DNA of 64,000 bases, taken from assembly GCF_025685655.1 (NCBI RefSeq), contig NZ_JAGSYG010000003.1, positions 124,001 through 188,000 of the forward strand, written 5' to 3'. How positions within the stretch are numbered: the first letter of the stretch is position 1; each line of letters starts with the position of its first letter. The DNA comes from Acidicapsa ligni (lineage in GTDB: Bacteria > Acidobacteriota > Terriglobia > Terriglobales > Acidobacteriaceae). Position numbers and translations under genes: made by a program. The notes beneath the pieces are model-generated. The model had not been told where the DNA came from. It saw only the letters and a program-made list of their open reading frames with translations, and did no database searches. Of this stretch, positions 52,529 through 62,211 are shown piece by piece.

Positions 52529-53179
52529 TTGAAAGTTGAACCAAAACAGATGCCAATTTCCGATTGCGAAGTTCGTGACCCACGTATCCGGCGCACCCGC
52601 CAGCTTCTACAGGGCGCGCTGCAAACGCTGATGCAATCGAAGAGTTTCGAAGAAATCTCCGTGCAGGACATCACCGATGTCGCAACTGTGAATCGCGCCA
52701 CCTTCTACGATCACTACACCGACAAATTCGCCCTGCTGGACGCCATGGTCGCAGGCGGTTTTCACCTGCTGCTGCACGAGCGCAATGTCATCTACGACGG
52801 AACCTGCCCCACCGCCGCCAGCGCCATCATCCTCGCCGCATGTGACTACCTGGCGCAGACCCATCACGGAGGAGCGTGCAGCCGGCAAAGCGCATTCGAG
52901 CCGCTCATGGACGCTGCGATTACCACCGCCATCCGCCGCGTGCTCTCCGTTGGAGTTAAAAAGCAAGCTGACCTGTCGGCTGACAACCCAGCTTCCCTGT
53001 CCCCGGAAATGGTCGCTGCCGCCGCAAGCTGGGCCATCTACGGAGCAGCCAAAGAATGGTTCTACACCCCCGGCCACAGCACTCCAGAAGAGACAGTCCC
53101 GCAGATTCTGCAGCTGGTTCTACCTATCCTGCAATCGGCAAACTCCCATAGACCGGAACCAGTACTGACCGCTTCATAA
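52529..53179 (+). CDS. TetR-family transcriptional regulator
   Basis: About 217 residues from a TTG at 52529, which has GGAAAGAG 7 bases upstream; ATG at 52550 is a near alternative. An in-frame ATG at 52463 would lie inside the operator palindrome and add 22 residues, so I reject it. The helix-turn-helix is [24 protein letters not shown], a standard TetR DNA-binding motif, after [16 protein letters not shown]. The ligand domain is not recognised. It is divergent from azoR-doxX, so it probably represses that operon. Confidence 0.9.
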   Translation: MKVEPKQMPISDCEVRDPRIRRTRQLLQGALQTLMQSKSFEEISVQDITDVATVNRATFYDHYTDKFALLDAMVAGGFHLLLHERNVIYDGTCPTAASAIILAACDYLAQTHHGGACSRQSAFEPLMDAAITTAIRRVLSVGVKKQADLSADNPASLSPEMVAAAASWAIYGAAKEWFYTPGHSTPEETVPQILQLVLPILQSANSHRPEPVLTAS

Positions 53180-53257
53180 ATAATTAATCGCAATACATTC
53201 ACTAGAACGAGAAACCCGTTACATGGACAAATAAACGCCACCGCTGAACGCCAGTTA

Positions 53258-54034
53258 TCACTGTGACACGCTAATTGCATGGCTTTCGTTGGCACGAAAT
53301 TGCTCCTCAGTACCGACGTAGAACTTCTCACTCATTTGTTTTGGTCTAGACTCACCCGGTGTTGTTACTCCGACCGTTTCTCCCCAGATCAAACCACCCT
53401 GACCCCAACCAGTGCTAGGAACTTCTTCGAGCGGACCATTCTTGGTGTAGTAAAAGTATTCGTCATGAGCCCAGCCATCTTCAACAGCTGAAGACGTCTC
53501 AAAGATCCCGGAAACGGGGATCTGGTACACGTACTTCCCATTTGAAAATGCGGAGGGAGCACCTTCCCGACCATGCTTGATAGTGATCCACCCTACATAC
53601 CCCTTAGGTATCAGGAAGCGGGATGGGTGACGTACTGTGGATGCTCCCATCGAGATCGCAGCTGTCGTGACCAATGTGAAGTACCACAAGCCTGCTACGA
53701 GGCATGTCACGATGCTAAGAATGCGGATTGGCCCCACTCCAAACCCGCTGACGACAAGACCTAGGATCGTCGGCCAAAAAAGCAGTAATCCAAAGACCCT
53801 TATGCCATTTGTGCCGAGTCTCTGTGATACGTCGGGGGATACCCATGAGAGGTGGAGAGCCAGCAGGGAGGCGACCGCTGCCATGGCGCACGCAAGTGCC
53901 AAAGAGGTTACATAATATCTCCATTCTTTTGTGGGCGTCATCCTCCTTGTGAGCTTTGCAAATGCCAGGCAGAGGAACAACAACCATACCGAGAGAAGAG
54001 CGATACAAAGTGCCAGTAGCCATCCACTGATCAT
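53258..54034 (-). CDS. DUF6843-like membrane protein
   Basis: 258 residues. Four membrane segments come first (about 4-26, 41-62, 80-98, 104-127), then a soluble domain opening with RFLIPKGYVGWITIKHG and containing VYQIPVSGIFETSS and DEYFYYTKNGP. This domain resembles the DUF6843 family, of unknown function. The gene and its flanks have lower GC and different codon use from neighbours, which may mean recent acquisition. There are no obvious operon partners. Confidence 0.75.
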   Translation of the reverse strand: MISGWLLALCIALLSVWLLFLCLAFAKLTRRMTPTKEWRYYVTSLALACAMAAVASLLALHLSWVSPDVSQRLGTNGIRVFGLLLFWPTILGLVVSGFGVGPIRILSIVTCLVAGLWYFTLVTTAAISMGASTVRHPSRFLIPKGYVGWITIKHGREGAPSAFSNGKYVYQIPVSGIFETSSAVEDGWAHDEYFYYTKNGPLEEVPSTGWGQGGLIWGETVGVTTPGESRPKQMSEKFYVGTEEQFRANESHAISVSQ

Positions 54035-54285
54035 GTTTCATGATTGTAGCGATAGTTGAGCAAGGTGATGCTCGGCTTCATTTGTCCACAAAAATCGGCA
54101 TTTCTGACAAGTGGAAGCTGTCTCTTCAGCATCCCAAGCGCGTAGCATACGATTTTTGACGTCTGGTTTAGTTAGCCCTATCCCTGCCTCAACCTCAATA
54201 AAATTTTTCCATCTAACAATAGAAACATGAACCGTGAACGCTCGCTAATCTACACGAGCATCCACGGCATCTTGTTCTAAATAAA

Positions 54286-56712
54286 TTACCGCTGTTCGCC
54301 CAACCCGGTCTCAGGCCGTAGCGCCGCAGCTTTCACATTCCTGCGTTTGCGTTTTACCGGCGGTGCAGAACTAGGCGGACGATTCTTTCCGTTGCTTCGC
54401 TTCCCTGTCGCCTCGATCACGCCGCGCATCCAGTAGTCGCCGGCCGCGTCCACCTCGATGCCATGCACCTCGCGCTCAAAGCCCGGGAACCGTTTGCCAA
54501 ACTCCTCCAGCGCCAGGATCAGCTTGACCACCGGACTATCCGGCCCACCCAACCGCTCACCCGGCATGCAAACCGGAATTCCCGGTGGATAAGGCACCAG
54601 CATCACGCCCGCAATGCGCCCGGCCATCTCCGTGAACTTCACCTTTTCCGTGCCGTTCCGAAGCAGCTTCTGATACGTCTGCGAAGGCGTCAACACCTCC
54701 TGCGTATCCAACTCGCAGGCCTCGCCTTCAAGAGCACTCAGCCGCAACTCAACCATGGCCGCGTGCATCTCGTCACTCAATTCCTTGAGTGAAACATTTC
54801 GGTATCGTTGCGGATATTTCGTTACCAGATCAGGCAAAGCCTCGCTCAGAGTAGCTTCCGAATCATAAAGCCGCTTGAACTCGAAAAGATTCTCCAGCAG
54901 GCTTCCCCACTTGCCCTTGCTCGTTCCCACCGAGAACAGCACCAGGACCGTGTAGTCGCCAGTACGCGCAATCTCCACGCGCCGCGCATCGAGAAACTCC
55001 GTCAGAATCGCCGCTGGAATTCCCCACTCCGCCACCACGCCCTGCGCATTCACGCCCGGCATCAGAATGGTGACCTTCGTCGGGTCCAACATGCAGTATT
55101 CGTCGGCAACATCCTCGTCCTGATAGCCGTGCCAATCCTCACCTGGCTTCAGTGTCCAGCAACTGGAATTCATCGCCAGCAACTCATCCGGCGCATCCTC
55201 GAAAAGATACGTCAGGCGTTCAATCGGGTCTTCCACCCTGTCAGGTTGAAAGAGCCGGAAGAACCAGCCGTCGCCATTCTCCAGCGCGCGCAACCGATGC
55301 GCAATCGAAGACATTGCCTTGCGGAAACTGATCGCATCGAAGATCGTTTCCATCATCAGCGTCGGCCCTGCAGGCTCATCCATCATCGCCGCAGCAACAT
55401 CCAGCGAAGCAATCAGCGGATAGAACGGCGAAGTCGTTCCATGCATCATGAACGCTTCATTGAACTGATCAAACTCCAGCGGAGCACGAGGGCTCAGTTT
55501 GATATGCACCATCGACGCCATAGAAAACGCCGCCAGCATCTTATGCGTAGACTGCACCGCGAACAGCGCCGGACGATTCGGCATGTCATCCGAAACATCC
55601 ATCGCAAAGCGCCCGCGATAGATCGGATGAAACTTCGCATACGCATACCACGCTTCATCAAAGTGAATGCGCGGCACGGACTGCGCCAGCTCCGTCACCA
55701 CGCGATTCACGTCGTAGCAAAGCCCGTCATAAGTCGAATTCGTAACCACCGCATGAACCGGCTCCTGCGAGCTAGCCCCCGCGCTGAACGGACTCTTCGC
55801 AATCAGTTCTTTAATCGCTTCAGGACTGAACCGCTTCAACGGGACCAGCCCGATCATCCCGTAACCGTTGCGTGTCGGCGTCAGATAAACGGGCCGCGCA
55901 CCTGTCACCGTCAACGAGTGACAAATCGACTTATGGCAATTGGCATCGACGATAACAATGTCATCCTGCCCGATAACCCCATGCCCGACAATCTGGTTTG
56001 AAGTTGAAGATCCGCCCAGCACATAGAACGTCCAGTCCGCGCCGAAAATACGCGCAGCATTCCGCTCCGACTCACCTGGAGGCCCGATATGATCCAGCCA
56101 TGAACCCAGCGGCGAAGTAGAGATACCCAGATCGGAGCGCATGATGTTTTCACCAAAAAACTTGTGAAATTCCATGCCTACCGGATGCTTCAAAAACGCC
56201 ACTCCGCCCATATGCCCCGGAGCATCCCAGCTATAAGCGCCCTGGTCGTTGTACTTCTTCAGCTCGCGAAAATATGGCGGCAGCAACTGCTCGTTGTAGC
56301 GCTCTACGGCAAAGTCCACGCGGCTCGCAATAAACGCCGGCGTATCGCCAAAGAGATGAATGTACTCATGGACCTGTCGCACCACTTCAAGCGGAAGCTC
56401 ACTGACCAGCGTACGGTCTGCGATCAGGAAGATTGGCACCTTCTTATTGCGACGGCGCACCGCGCGAATAATTCGCAGCGCGGCTCTCTCGTCAAACTGG
56501 TTCTCGCCCTCCAGATCCCAGTCCAGCAGAATAGCCGAATGCGATGGGTCGGATTTCACCAGCGACAAACCGTCTTCTGGCGTAGAGGTACGAACCACCT
56601 CGTAACCCTCTTTCCTGATTGCATCCACCAGCCGTTCCATTGCCCGGTCTGAAACCGAATCCGTGCCACCAACCTCGCTGGCAATCAGCAGTACCCAACG
56701 CCCTTCGTCCAT
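54286..56712 (-). CDS. Orn/Lys/Arg decarboxylase (arginine decarboxylase type)
   Basis: 808-residue PLP enzyme of fold type I, acid-resistance decarboxylase family. The N-terminal wing resembles a receiver (residues 1-135, ILLDWDLEG). The PLP domain has FDEAWYAYAKFHPIY (about 351-365) and the Schiff-base lysine in SVQSTHKML (Lys391). The C-terminal domain includes GINA-like MPGVNAQGVVAEWG and PYPPGIPVCMPGERL, found across the family. The N-terminal length and motifs favour arginine or lysine over ornithine, but I cannot fix the substrate. It faces pdxS, the PLP synthase gene, across 400 bp. GAGGTGG precedes the start codon. Confidence 0.93.
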   Translation of the reverse strand: MDEGRWVLLIASEVGGTDSVSDRAMERLVDAIRKEGYEVVRTSTPEDGLSLVKSDPSHSAILLDWDLEGENQFDERAALRIIRAVRRRNKKVPIFLIADRTLVSELPLEVVRQVHEYIHLFGDTPAFIASRVDFAVERYNEQLLPPYFRELKKYNDQGAYSWDAPGHMGGVAFLKHPVGMEFHKFFGENIMRSDLGISTSPLGSWLDHIGPPGESERNAARIFGADWTFYVLGGSSTSNQIVGHGVIGQDDIVIVDANCHKSICHSLTVTGARPVYLTPTRNGYGMIGLVPLKRFSPEAIKELIAKSPFSAGASSQEPVHAVVTNSTYDGLCYDVNRVVTELAQSVPRIHFDEAWYAYAKFHPIYRGRFAMDVSDDMPNRPALFAVQSTHKMLAAFSMASMVHIKLSPRAPLEFDQFNEAFMMHGTTSPFYPLIASLDVAAAMMDEPAGPTLMMETIFDAISFRKAMSSIAHRLRALENGDGWFFRLFQPDRVEDPIERLTYLFEDAPDELLAMNSSCWTLKPGEDWHGYQDEDVADEYCMLDPTKVTILMPGVNAQGVVAEWGIPAAILTEFLDARRVEIARTGDYTVLVLFSVGTSKGKWGSLLENLFEFKRLYDSEATLSEALPDLVTKYPQRYRNVSLKELSDEMHAAMVELRLSALEGEACELDTQEVLTPSQTYQKLLRNGTEKVKFTEMAGRIAGVMLVPYPPGIPVCMPGERLGGPDSPVVKLILALEEFGKRFPGFEREVHGIEVDAAGDYWMRGVIEATGKRSNGKNRPPSSAPPVKRKRRNVKAAALRPETGLGEQR

Positions 56713-57120
56713 TCCACCTCACACTTTCTCTACAAAAAGAGGTCCCCAAAATCAGCAGACCGCTTCTAATCCTACAACCCAAAAGCGCTTCCGTTTGCCC
56801 CCATCAAATCCCAACCAGCCAAATTCATTCCCCAGCAACAACCGGGATTCGTTATTCTCCTTTTACGGTAAGCATAAATCTAACAATATGAGCAGCTTAT
56901 GCGCATCCCTGTACGACCTCAAAAAACAAATAAAATCGAGCGTCCCACTCTCGCCACACATTTGTTTTATGGCTGCTGTAGGATTCTGCCGCCACATCCA
57001 CCGGACACCCACATCGCTGCTACACTTGAAAGTTGAAAACAAAAGATTGAAAACGTGAGCACCTGATCCATGAGGAACCGGGGCGCCAACGGTATTTTCG
57101 TATGGAAGTGAGGAAACACA
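56713..57120. other. Divergent promoter region between decarboxylase and pdxS
   Basis: About 410 bp without a gene. Mixed AT-rich stretches could hold promoters for both directions, but no -35/-10 pair stands out to me. An opposite-strand open frame that crosses this region belongs to the shadow of pdxS. Confidence 0.5.
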
Positions 57121-58074
57121 ATGGCTGAAGCAAATCAAAACGAGAGCTTTACCAGCACGAGCCTGCGCCTCAAGGTAGGCCTGGCCGAAATGCTCAAAGG
57201 CGGCGTCATCATGGACGTCATGAACGTAGAACAGGCACGCATCGCCGAAGAATCCGGCGCAGTCGCCGTCATGGCGCTGGAGCGCGTACCTGCCATGATC
57301 CGCGCCGAGGGCGGTGTAGCCCGCATGGCCAACCCCAAACTCATCAAGGAAATCATTGCCGCCGTCTCCGTCCCGGTCATGGCCAAGGCCCGCATCGGCC
57401 ACTTCGCTGAAGCCCAGATCCTCCAGGCCCTCGGCGTTGACTTCATCGACGAGAGCGAAGTCCTCACCCCCGCCGACGAAGCACACCACATCGACAAGCA
57501 TGCCTTCACCACGCCGTTCGTATGCGGCGCCCGCAACCTCGGTGAAGCACTCCGCCGCATCGCCGAAGGCGCAGCCATGATCCGCACCAAGGGCGAAGCA
57601 GGAACCGGAGACGTAGTTCACGCCGTGCAGCACATGCGCCAGATCACCCGCGAACTGCGCCAGATCACCGTCCTCCGCGAAGAAGAGCTCTACCACGCAG
57701 CCAAAGAGCACGGCGCGCCCTACGAACTCATCCGCCTCGTCGCCAAGACCGGCAAACTGCCCGTTCCCAATTTCTCCGCCGGCGGCATCGCCACCCCCGC
57801 AGACGCAGCCCTCATGATGCAGCTCGGTGCAGAGACAGTCTTCGTTGGCTCCGGCATCTTCATGAAAGAACGCGCCACCCCGCTCGACGTCGAACACAAC
57901 CAGAAGGAACGCGAAGAAGCGGTATCCCGCGCCAAGGCAATCGTCCTGGCCACCACCCACTTCAACGACCCAAAGGTCCTCGCCGAAGTAAGCGAACAAG
58001 TCACCGGCACCATGAAGGGCCTGGCCGCCGCCGCAATCGAAGAGCAACACCTCCTCCAAACCCGCGGCTGGTAG
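57121..58074 (+). CDS. pdxS: Pyridoxal 5'-phosphate synthase, lyase subunit
   Basis: TIM-barrel subunit of the deoxyxylulose-independent PLP synthase. It makes PLP from ribose-5-phosphate, glyceraldehyde-3-phosphate and ammonia delivered by PdxT. 317 residues. The active-site lysines are visible: Lys89 in [15 protein letters not shown] and Lys157 in [12 protein letters not shown]; Asp32 lies in [13 protein letters not shown] stands 9 bases before the ATG. Unusually its partner pdxT is not adjacent: it lies 4.1 kb downstream, after a glucoamylase-like gene, an opposite-strand gene and a toxin-antitoxin pair. Confidence 0.97.
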   Translation: MAEANQNESFTSTSLRLKVGLAEMLKGGVIMDVMNVEQARIAEESGAVAVMALERVPAMIRAEGGVARMANPKLIKEIIAAVSVPVMAKARIGHFAEAQILQALGVDFIDESEVLTPADEAHHIDKHAFTTPFVCGARNLGEALRRIAEGAAMIRTKGEAGTGDVVHAVQHMRQITRELRQITVLREEELYHAAKEHGAPYELIRLVAKTGKLPVPNFSAGGIATPADAALMMQLGAETVFVGSGIFMKERATPLDVEHNQKEREEAVSRAKAIVLATTHFNDPKVLAEVSEQVTGTMKGLAAAAIEEQHLLQTRGW

Positions 58075-58129
58075 GACCTGCCGTCCAGGCAAACGCGCCC
58101 ATCAGGCGCAAAAGCCAAACCGCAAACAG

Positions 58130-58155
58130 GCCGGAGATGCCAACGCACCTCCGGC
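58130..58155 (+). terminator. Terminator after pdxS
   Basis: GCCGGAG and CTCCGGC arms (58130-58136, 58149-58155) around a 12-base loop, followed by TTCTTAATTT. It lies about 55 bp after the pdxS stop and would end that transcript. Confidence 0.75.
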
Positions 58156-58325
58156 TTCTTAATTTGTATTTGCCGTTGCCTTTCTTTCTGTCATTCCCCG
58201 CAGGGAATCTGCTATTGCAAATCCGCATGCAGCGCGAAGCCGGATGCCCATCGTTTTTCGGCGCATAAATATAGCCCAATCCAACGCCTAGCGCGACGAC
58301 TTACAATCATACCCAGGAGTATGAG

Positions 58326-60530
58326 ATGTCTCTTCCCCGCCTGGGCAACGTTATACGCAATACTGCGACGCTGATACTAGCTACCATCTGTGTCGCTGCC
58401 GCTCAATCAGCGCACGCCGACCAGCACTACTCCCAGGAAGTCTTCTTCGACAACAGCCTCTCCCCAAACGCCTATTTTTATAGTCACGGCAAAGTCTCCA
58501 CCCCCAGCACGCTCAAGTTGATCGATGGCAAATTACCAGTAGAGACCTCCGAATACATCAGCGGTCCCAACGCCCTCGAACTTACCTGGCAATCCGCCAC
58601 CAACGGCGGATGGGATGCGCAACTGAGCGTCTCCCAATGGCGCAATCGCCAGATCGACTGGGCCGGTCAAACGCTCTATCTCTGGCTCTGGAGCAAAGAA
58701 GCCATCGCTTCCGCAGACCTGCCACAGATCGCCTTCACCGACCTCGATGAAGGCCGCACAGATCCCCTGCTACTGGCAAAGTTTTCCGGCGCACTCAAAG
58801 CTGATCACTGGACCCGCATCAAAATCCCGCTCAGCCTCTTCAAGAACAACAACGTTCGCGCCTTCGCACCCAATCGCCTGAACTCCATCGTCCTCTCGCA
58901 AGCCGCAGCAGACAACAAGATGCACACTCTGTACATCGACGACATTCGCATCGAGAGTGACCACGCTACAGATCGCGCCCCGGCAGTTCCCACGCAGCTC
59001 GAAGCCCGCGGCTACGAACGCCACGTAGATCTCCGTTGGAAAGGCGCAGCCGATCCAACCATCGCGCAGTATGTCATCTATCGCTCGCTCAACGGCGCAC
59101 CCTACAAAGCCATCGGCATCCAGCGTTACGGAGTAGACCGCTACGCCGACTACATCGGCGACCCCAACGCCACCGCCAGCTACCAGATCACCGCGCGTAC
59201 GTCATCCCTCGCCGAGTCCGCCAAGACCGCCGCCGTCACCGCCAAGACCCATCCAATGACCGACGACGAACTCCTTACCATGGTGCAGGAAGCGAACTTC
59301 CGCTACTACTGGGAGGCCGCAGAACCGATCTCCGGCATGGCTCGCGAATCGCAGCCCGGCCAGGATGATCTCATCGCCACAGGAGCCAGCGGCTTCGGCA
59401 TCATGGCCACTGTAGTCGGAGTCGATCGCAACTTTATCACCCGCCAGCAAGGCGTCGAGCGGATGCTCCGCATCACCCGCTTTCTTGAGCACGCAGATCG
59501 CTTTCACGGGGTATGGCCGCACTTTATAAGCGGCAAGACGGGCCACACTGTCGCACTCTTCGGCATCTACGACGACGGCGCGGATCTCGTTGAAACCTCG
59601 TTCCTCATGCAGGGCCTGCTCACCGCTCGTCAATACTTCAGCAGGGACGATCCCTCCGAACGCGAACTCCGCGACAGGATCAACACTCTCTGGCGTGGCG
59701 TCGAGTGGGACTGGTTCAACGCCACTGCCAAACATGACGCGCTCTACTGGCACTGGTCGCCGTATTACGCATTCCACATAGCTTTTCGCCTTGAGGGCTG
59801 GAATGAAACCATGATCACTTACCTGCTCGCCATCGCATCGCCTACGCATGCCGTCCCGGCAAGCCTTTACGCCACGGGATACACCCATGAAGGCGCAGGC
59901 CCAGCCAACCCCGGCCTCGCTGTCGATGGGGTGAACTACGGCATCAAGCACACCTACTTCGGCATTCCGCTTGAGCAGGGCTACATAAAAGACTCACCCG
60001 GCCCACTCTTCTTCACCCAATACTCGTTCCTTGGCTACGACCCTCGCGGAGTACGAGACAAGTTCACCAACTACTTCCGCAACAATCGCAACGAATCGCT
60101 CATGAGCCAGGCCTATTCCAAAGCGAACCCTGGCCACTTTAAAGGCTATGGTGCAGACAGTTGGGGACTCACTGTCGCAGACGGCCCGGATGATCGCTAT
60201 CACGAGTACAAGCCCTTCGCCGAAGACGACGGCACCATTGCTCCAACCGGGGCGATGGCCGCATACGCCTACACTCCAGAAGCCTCAATGGCCGCTCTCA
60301 AGCACTGGTATCGCGATCTCGGCGCCCAGGTCTGGTCCATCTACGGTTTCCGCGACTCCTTCAACGAGCAGCAGGATTGGTACTCCACCATCACCATGGG
60401 CCTGAACCAGGCGCCGCAGACCGTGATGATCGAGAACGGGCGCACCGGCCTCATCTGGAAAACCTTCATGTCCAGCCCCGAAATCCGGCCAGTGCAGCAA
60501 GCGATCGGCCTCAAACCGGATAAAGATTAG
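58326..60530 (+). CDS. Exported glucoamylase-like (PF10091-type) protein
   Basis: 734 residues. A signal peptide (about 10-31) is followed by a beta-sandwich region (about 40-215, perhaps carbohydrate binding), a fibronectin-type segment (about 218-305, [20 protein letters not shown]) and a C-terminal alpha/alpha domain starting with [20 protein letters not shown]. Motifs such as [29 protein letters not shown] and [20 protein letters not shown] match the glucoamylase-like family, whose members act on beta-1,2-glucans or related polymers. The substrate cannot be read from sequence. It is in no obvious operon. Confidence 0.88.
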   Translation: MSLPRLGNVIRNTATLILATICVAAAQSAHADQHYSQEVFFDNSLSPNAYFYSHGKVSTPSTLKLIDGKLPVETSEYISGPNALELTWQSATNGGWDAQLSVSQWRNRQIDWAGQTLYLWLWSKEAIASADLPQIAFTDLDEGRTDPLLLAKFSGALKADHWTRIKIPLSLFKNNNVRAFAPNRLNSIVLSQAAADNKMHTLYIDDIRIESDHATDRAPAVPTQLEARGYERHVDLRWKGAADPTIAQYVIYRSLNGAPYKAIGIQRYGVDRYADYIGDPNATASYQITARTSSLAESAKTAAVTAKTHPMTDDELLTMVQEANFRYYWEAAEPISGMARESQPGQDDLIATGASGFGIMATVVGVDRNFITRQQGVERMLRITRFLEHADRFHGVWPHFISGKTGHTVALFGIYDDGADLVETSFLMQGLLTARQYFSRDDPSERELRDRINTLWRGVEWDWFNATAKHDALYWHWSPYYAFHIAFRLEGWNETMITYLLAIASPTHAVPASLYATGYTHEGAGPANPGLAVDGVNYGIKHTYFGIPLEQGYIKDSPGPLFFTQYSFLGYDPRGVRDKFTNYFRNNRNESLMSQAYSKANPGHFKGYGADSWGLTVADGPDDRYHEYKPFAEDDGTIAPTGAMAAYAYTPEASMAALKHWYRDLGAQVWSIYGFRDSFNEQQDWYSTITMGLNQAPQTVMIENGRTGLIWKTFMSSPEIRPVQQAIGLKPDKD

Positions 60531-60552
60531 CCCCATTGTCAAACACAATGCT

Positions 60553-61377
60553 TTAGTTCTCGGAAGGCATCTCGGCACGGTCGATGACAATTACATCGAG
60601 CGGCCCTTTCGTTGGCTCAAGCCTCAAACCAAGTTGCTCCGGAAGGGCCTTGAAAATAGACGGACCTGCACCCTCAGGCGCCACAGGCTCTGTCGAGACG
60701 GAAGCCGATTCAGTCGCCCAGCGCAGCGCGAAATCATATCGGCCCGTAAGACCTGTCTTATCTATCACCGTGCGCCCCAGATCATGGGCAAAGCCTGTCG
60801 TCAGACTGGATGCCAGATCAGCCATGCTGCATCCTTCCACCTCGAAATTGTCTCTGCCGCTGCGTTTATACAGGCATGACATATCGGCAACGCCATAATG
60901 ACCAAGCTCCCCCGCTTTCCTTTCATGCAGTGTGGGGCCATTCTTCGTCACAACCAGCGCATAGAGCGGAAACTCTTTCATCTCATGGTGAACAACCAGC
61001 TTGAATCGGTCCGCAAGCAACGCCTGCAGCATTGCCCGGCGTTGATCGAGCGTGAGTTTGTTGTACTCAGTTCCATCAAACTTCGCCTCGATATTGAACT
61101 TCACAGAATCCATCCATTCCGGGCCGCCTAACCAGCGCTTGTCATCGTAAACTCCATAAGCTTCCTTGACCACATAGCGCAGCGAAACGCCCATCGCAGT
61201 GAGGCCATCCTGCGTGAACTCCATCTTCCAACGGCCATCGTTGTTCTTGTTTTCTCGGATAGAAGCCACGTCGAAGGAGGGGGCTTTTGGCCGCTGAGTC
61301 GCATTCTGAGCTGGCATGGTTACGCCTGTGCATCCTGTAAATAATGCGAATATCGCAATTCGAACGCATGTCTTCAT
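60553..61377 (-). CDS. TIGR03435-family exported protein
   Basis: 274 residues with a signal sequence (about 1-22, MKTCVRIAIFALFTGCTGVT). The family pattern is distinct: FDVASIRENK, MGVSLRYVVKEAYGVYDD, GGPEWMDSVKFNIEAKFDG, and LLADRFKLVVHHEMKEFPLYALVV, ending with LEPTKGPLDVIVIDRAEMPSEN. This family is expanded in soil Acidobacteria and its function is unknown. A cysteine at residue 16 (TGCTG) may serve as a lipid attachment site. It is convergent with the glucoamylase-like gene. Confidence 0.93.
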   Translation of the reverse strand: MKTCVRIAIFALFTGCTGVTMPAQNATQRPKAPSFDVASIRENKNNDGRWKMEFTQDGLTAMGVSLRYVVKEAYGVYDDKRWLGGPEWMDSVKFNIEAKFDGTEYNKLTLDQRRAMLQALLADRFKLVVHHEMKEFPLYALVVTKNGPTLHERKAGELGHYGVADMSCLYKRSGRDNFEVEGCSMADLASSLTTGFAHDLGRTVIDKTGLTGRYDFALRWATESASVSTEPVAPEGAGPSIFKALPEQLGLRLEPTKGPLDVIVIDRAEMPSEN

Positions 61378-61467
61378 TTCAGCATTCCTTCAATTAGGGG
61401 TTAAAAACAGAGAGTCTGCACACCAATGACGGCCGCAAAGCTTGAAAGGTTCAAGATTCAAAAGTGC

Positions 61468-61473
61468 TATACT
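61468..61473 (+). promoter_or_regulatory. Extended -10 promoter element of the toxin-antitoxin operon
   Basis: TATACT preceded by TGC, an extended -10 of the TGnTATAAT type. No convincing -35 is present at the standard distance. The predicted transcription start lies inside the palindrome that follows. Confidence 0.55.
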
Positions 61474-61477
61474 ATGA

Positions 61478-61497
61478 CCAGATAGATGACTATCTGG
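61478..61497. promoter_or_regulatory. Operator palindrome of the Phd/VapC operon
   Basis: CCAGATAG-ATGA-CTATCTGG, a perfect 8-bp inverted repeat around a 4-bp spacer, placed between the -10 box and the antitoxin start. This matches autoregulation by a Phd-type antitoxin. A shorter palindrome, CTTGAAAGGTTCAAG, lies at 61441-61455 and may be a second half. Confidence 0.7.
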
Positions 61498-61506
61498 GAG
61501 CACGCA

Positions 61507-61764
61507 ATGATCTGGCCTGTTTATGACGCGAAAGCCCGCTTTAGCGAACTGCTCGATGCAGCGATGAACGAAGGACCGCAGGTAGTCTCCCGTCGTGGTG
61601 TAGAGGCTGCCGTTGTAGTTCCGATTGCCGAATGGAACCGCCTCAAAGCATCGGCGCGTCCATCGTTGAAGGATATTCTGCTCGATGCGAACGGGCCTCA
61701 TTTTGAAGACATCGTGCAACCCCGTGGTCAATCCGGCGAACGACCCGTTATTGAGTTTGAGTAA
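61507..61764 (+). CDS. Phd/YefM-type antitoxin
   Basis: About 85 residues. The DNA-binding, prevent-host-death domain is clear: MIWPVYDAKARFSELLDAAM then GPQVVSRRGVEAAVVVPIAEW. The C-terminal half (about 55-85) is the region expected to bind toxin. The ATG at 61507 has GGGAG 7 bases upstream; an in-frame ATG at 61486 lies within the operator palindrome and is rejected. It is followed 3 bp later by a PIN-domain toxin gene. Confidence 0.93.
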   Translation: MIWPVYDAKARFSELLDAAMNEGPQVVSRRGVEAAVVVPIAEWNRLKASARPSLKDILLDANGPHFEDIVQPRGQSGERPVIEFE

Positions 61765-61767
61765 ACG

Positions 61768-62211
61768 ATGTATCTACTCGATACAAACATCATTTCTGAA
61801 ACGCGAAAGCCCCGTCCTCACGGAGGGGTCCTTGCCTGGATTCGTACTGTACCGCCGGAACAGCTTTTTTTATCAGCAGTTACGATGGGAGAATTACAGC
61901 GCGGATTGGAAAGCCTGTACAAAAAAGACGTGGGCAAAGCTCAAGAAATACACCAATGGGTCAACCGTCTCGCCGCAATCTATGAAGTGATTCCCGCGGA
62001 CGGCGCTATCTTTCGTAAATGGGCGACGATAACCAGAGACAAGCCCAAGCATCCATGGGAAGATGCCTTGATCGCAGCTACCGCCTGCGAGCGACGCTTG
62101 ATCGTCGCGACCCGTAACACGAAAGATTTCGAAGGATTCACAACAGACTCCGACGTCTTTACTTTACAAACCTATAACCCGTTTCACTACGACACCCGAG
62201 ATAAAGCGTGA
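61768..62211 (+). CDS. vapC: VapC-type PIN-domain toxin ribonuclease
   Basis: 147 residues. The PIN acidic residues are visible: Asp5 in LLDTNIISETR, Glu42 in MGELQRGL, Asp99 in WEDALIAATA and Asp120 (or Asn117) in TRNTKDFEGF. Such toxins cut RNA, often initiator tRNA or rRNA, when released from the antitoxin. It lies 3 bp after the Phd-type antitoxin gene. Its stop codon overlaps the GTG start of pdxT (62208-62211), so toxin and pdxT translation may be linked. Confidence 0.94.
   Translation: MYLLDTNIISETRKPRPHGGVLAWIRTVPPEQLFLSAVTMGELQRGLESLYKKDVGKAQEIHQWVNRLAAIYEVIPADGAIFRKWATITRDKPKHPWEDALIAATACERRLIVATRNTKDFEGFTTDSDVFTLQTYNPFHYDTRDKA

Noticed and set aside
54808..56001. Long Arg-rich plus-strand frame inside the decarboxylase gene
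   Set aside because: Antisense to an intact 808-residue enzyme; composition is typical of a GC-rich shadow.
56863..58092. 409-residue minus-strand frame across pdxS
   Set aside because: Antisense to pdxS with all motifs intact on the other strand; Gly/Cys-rich shadow.
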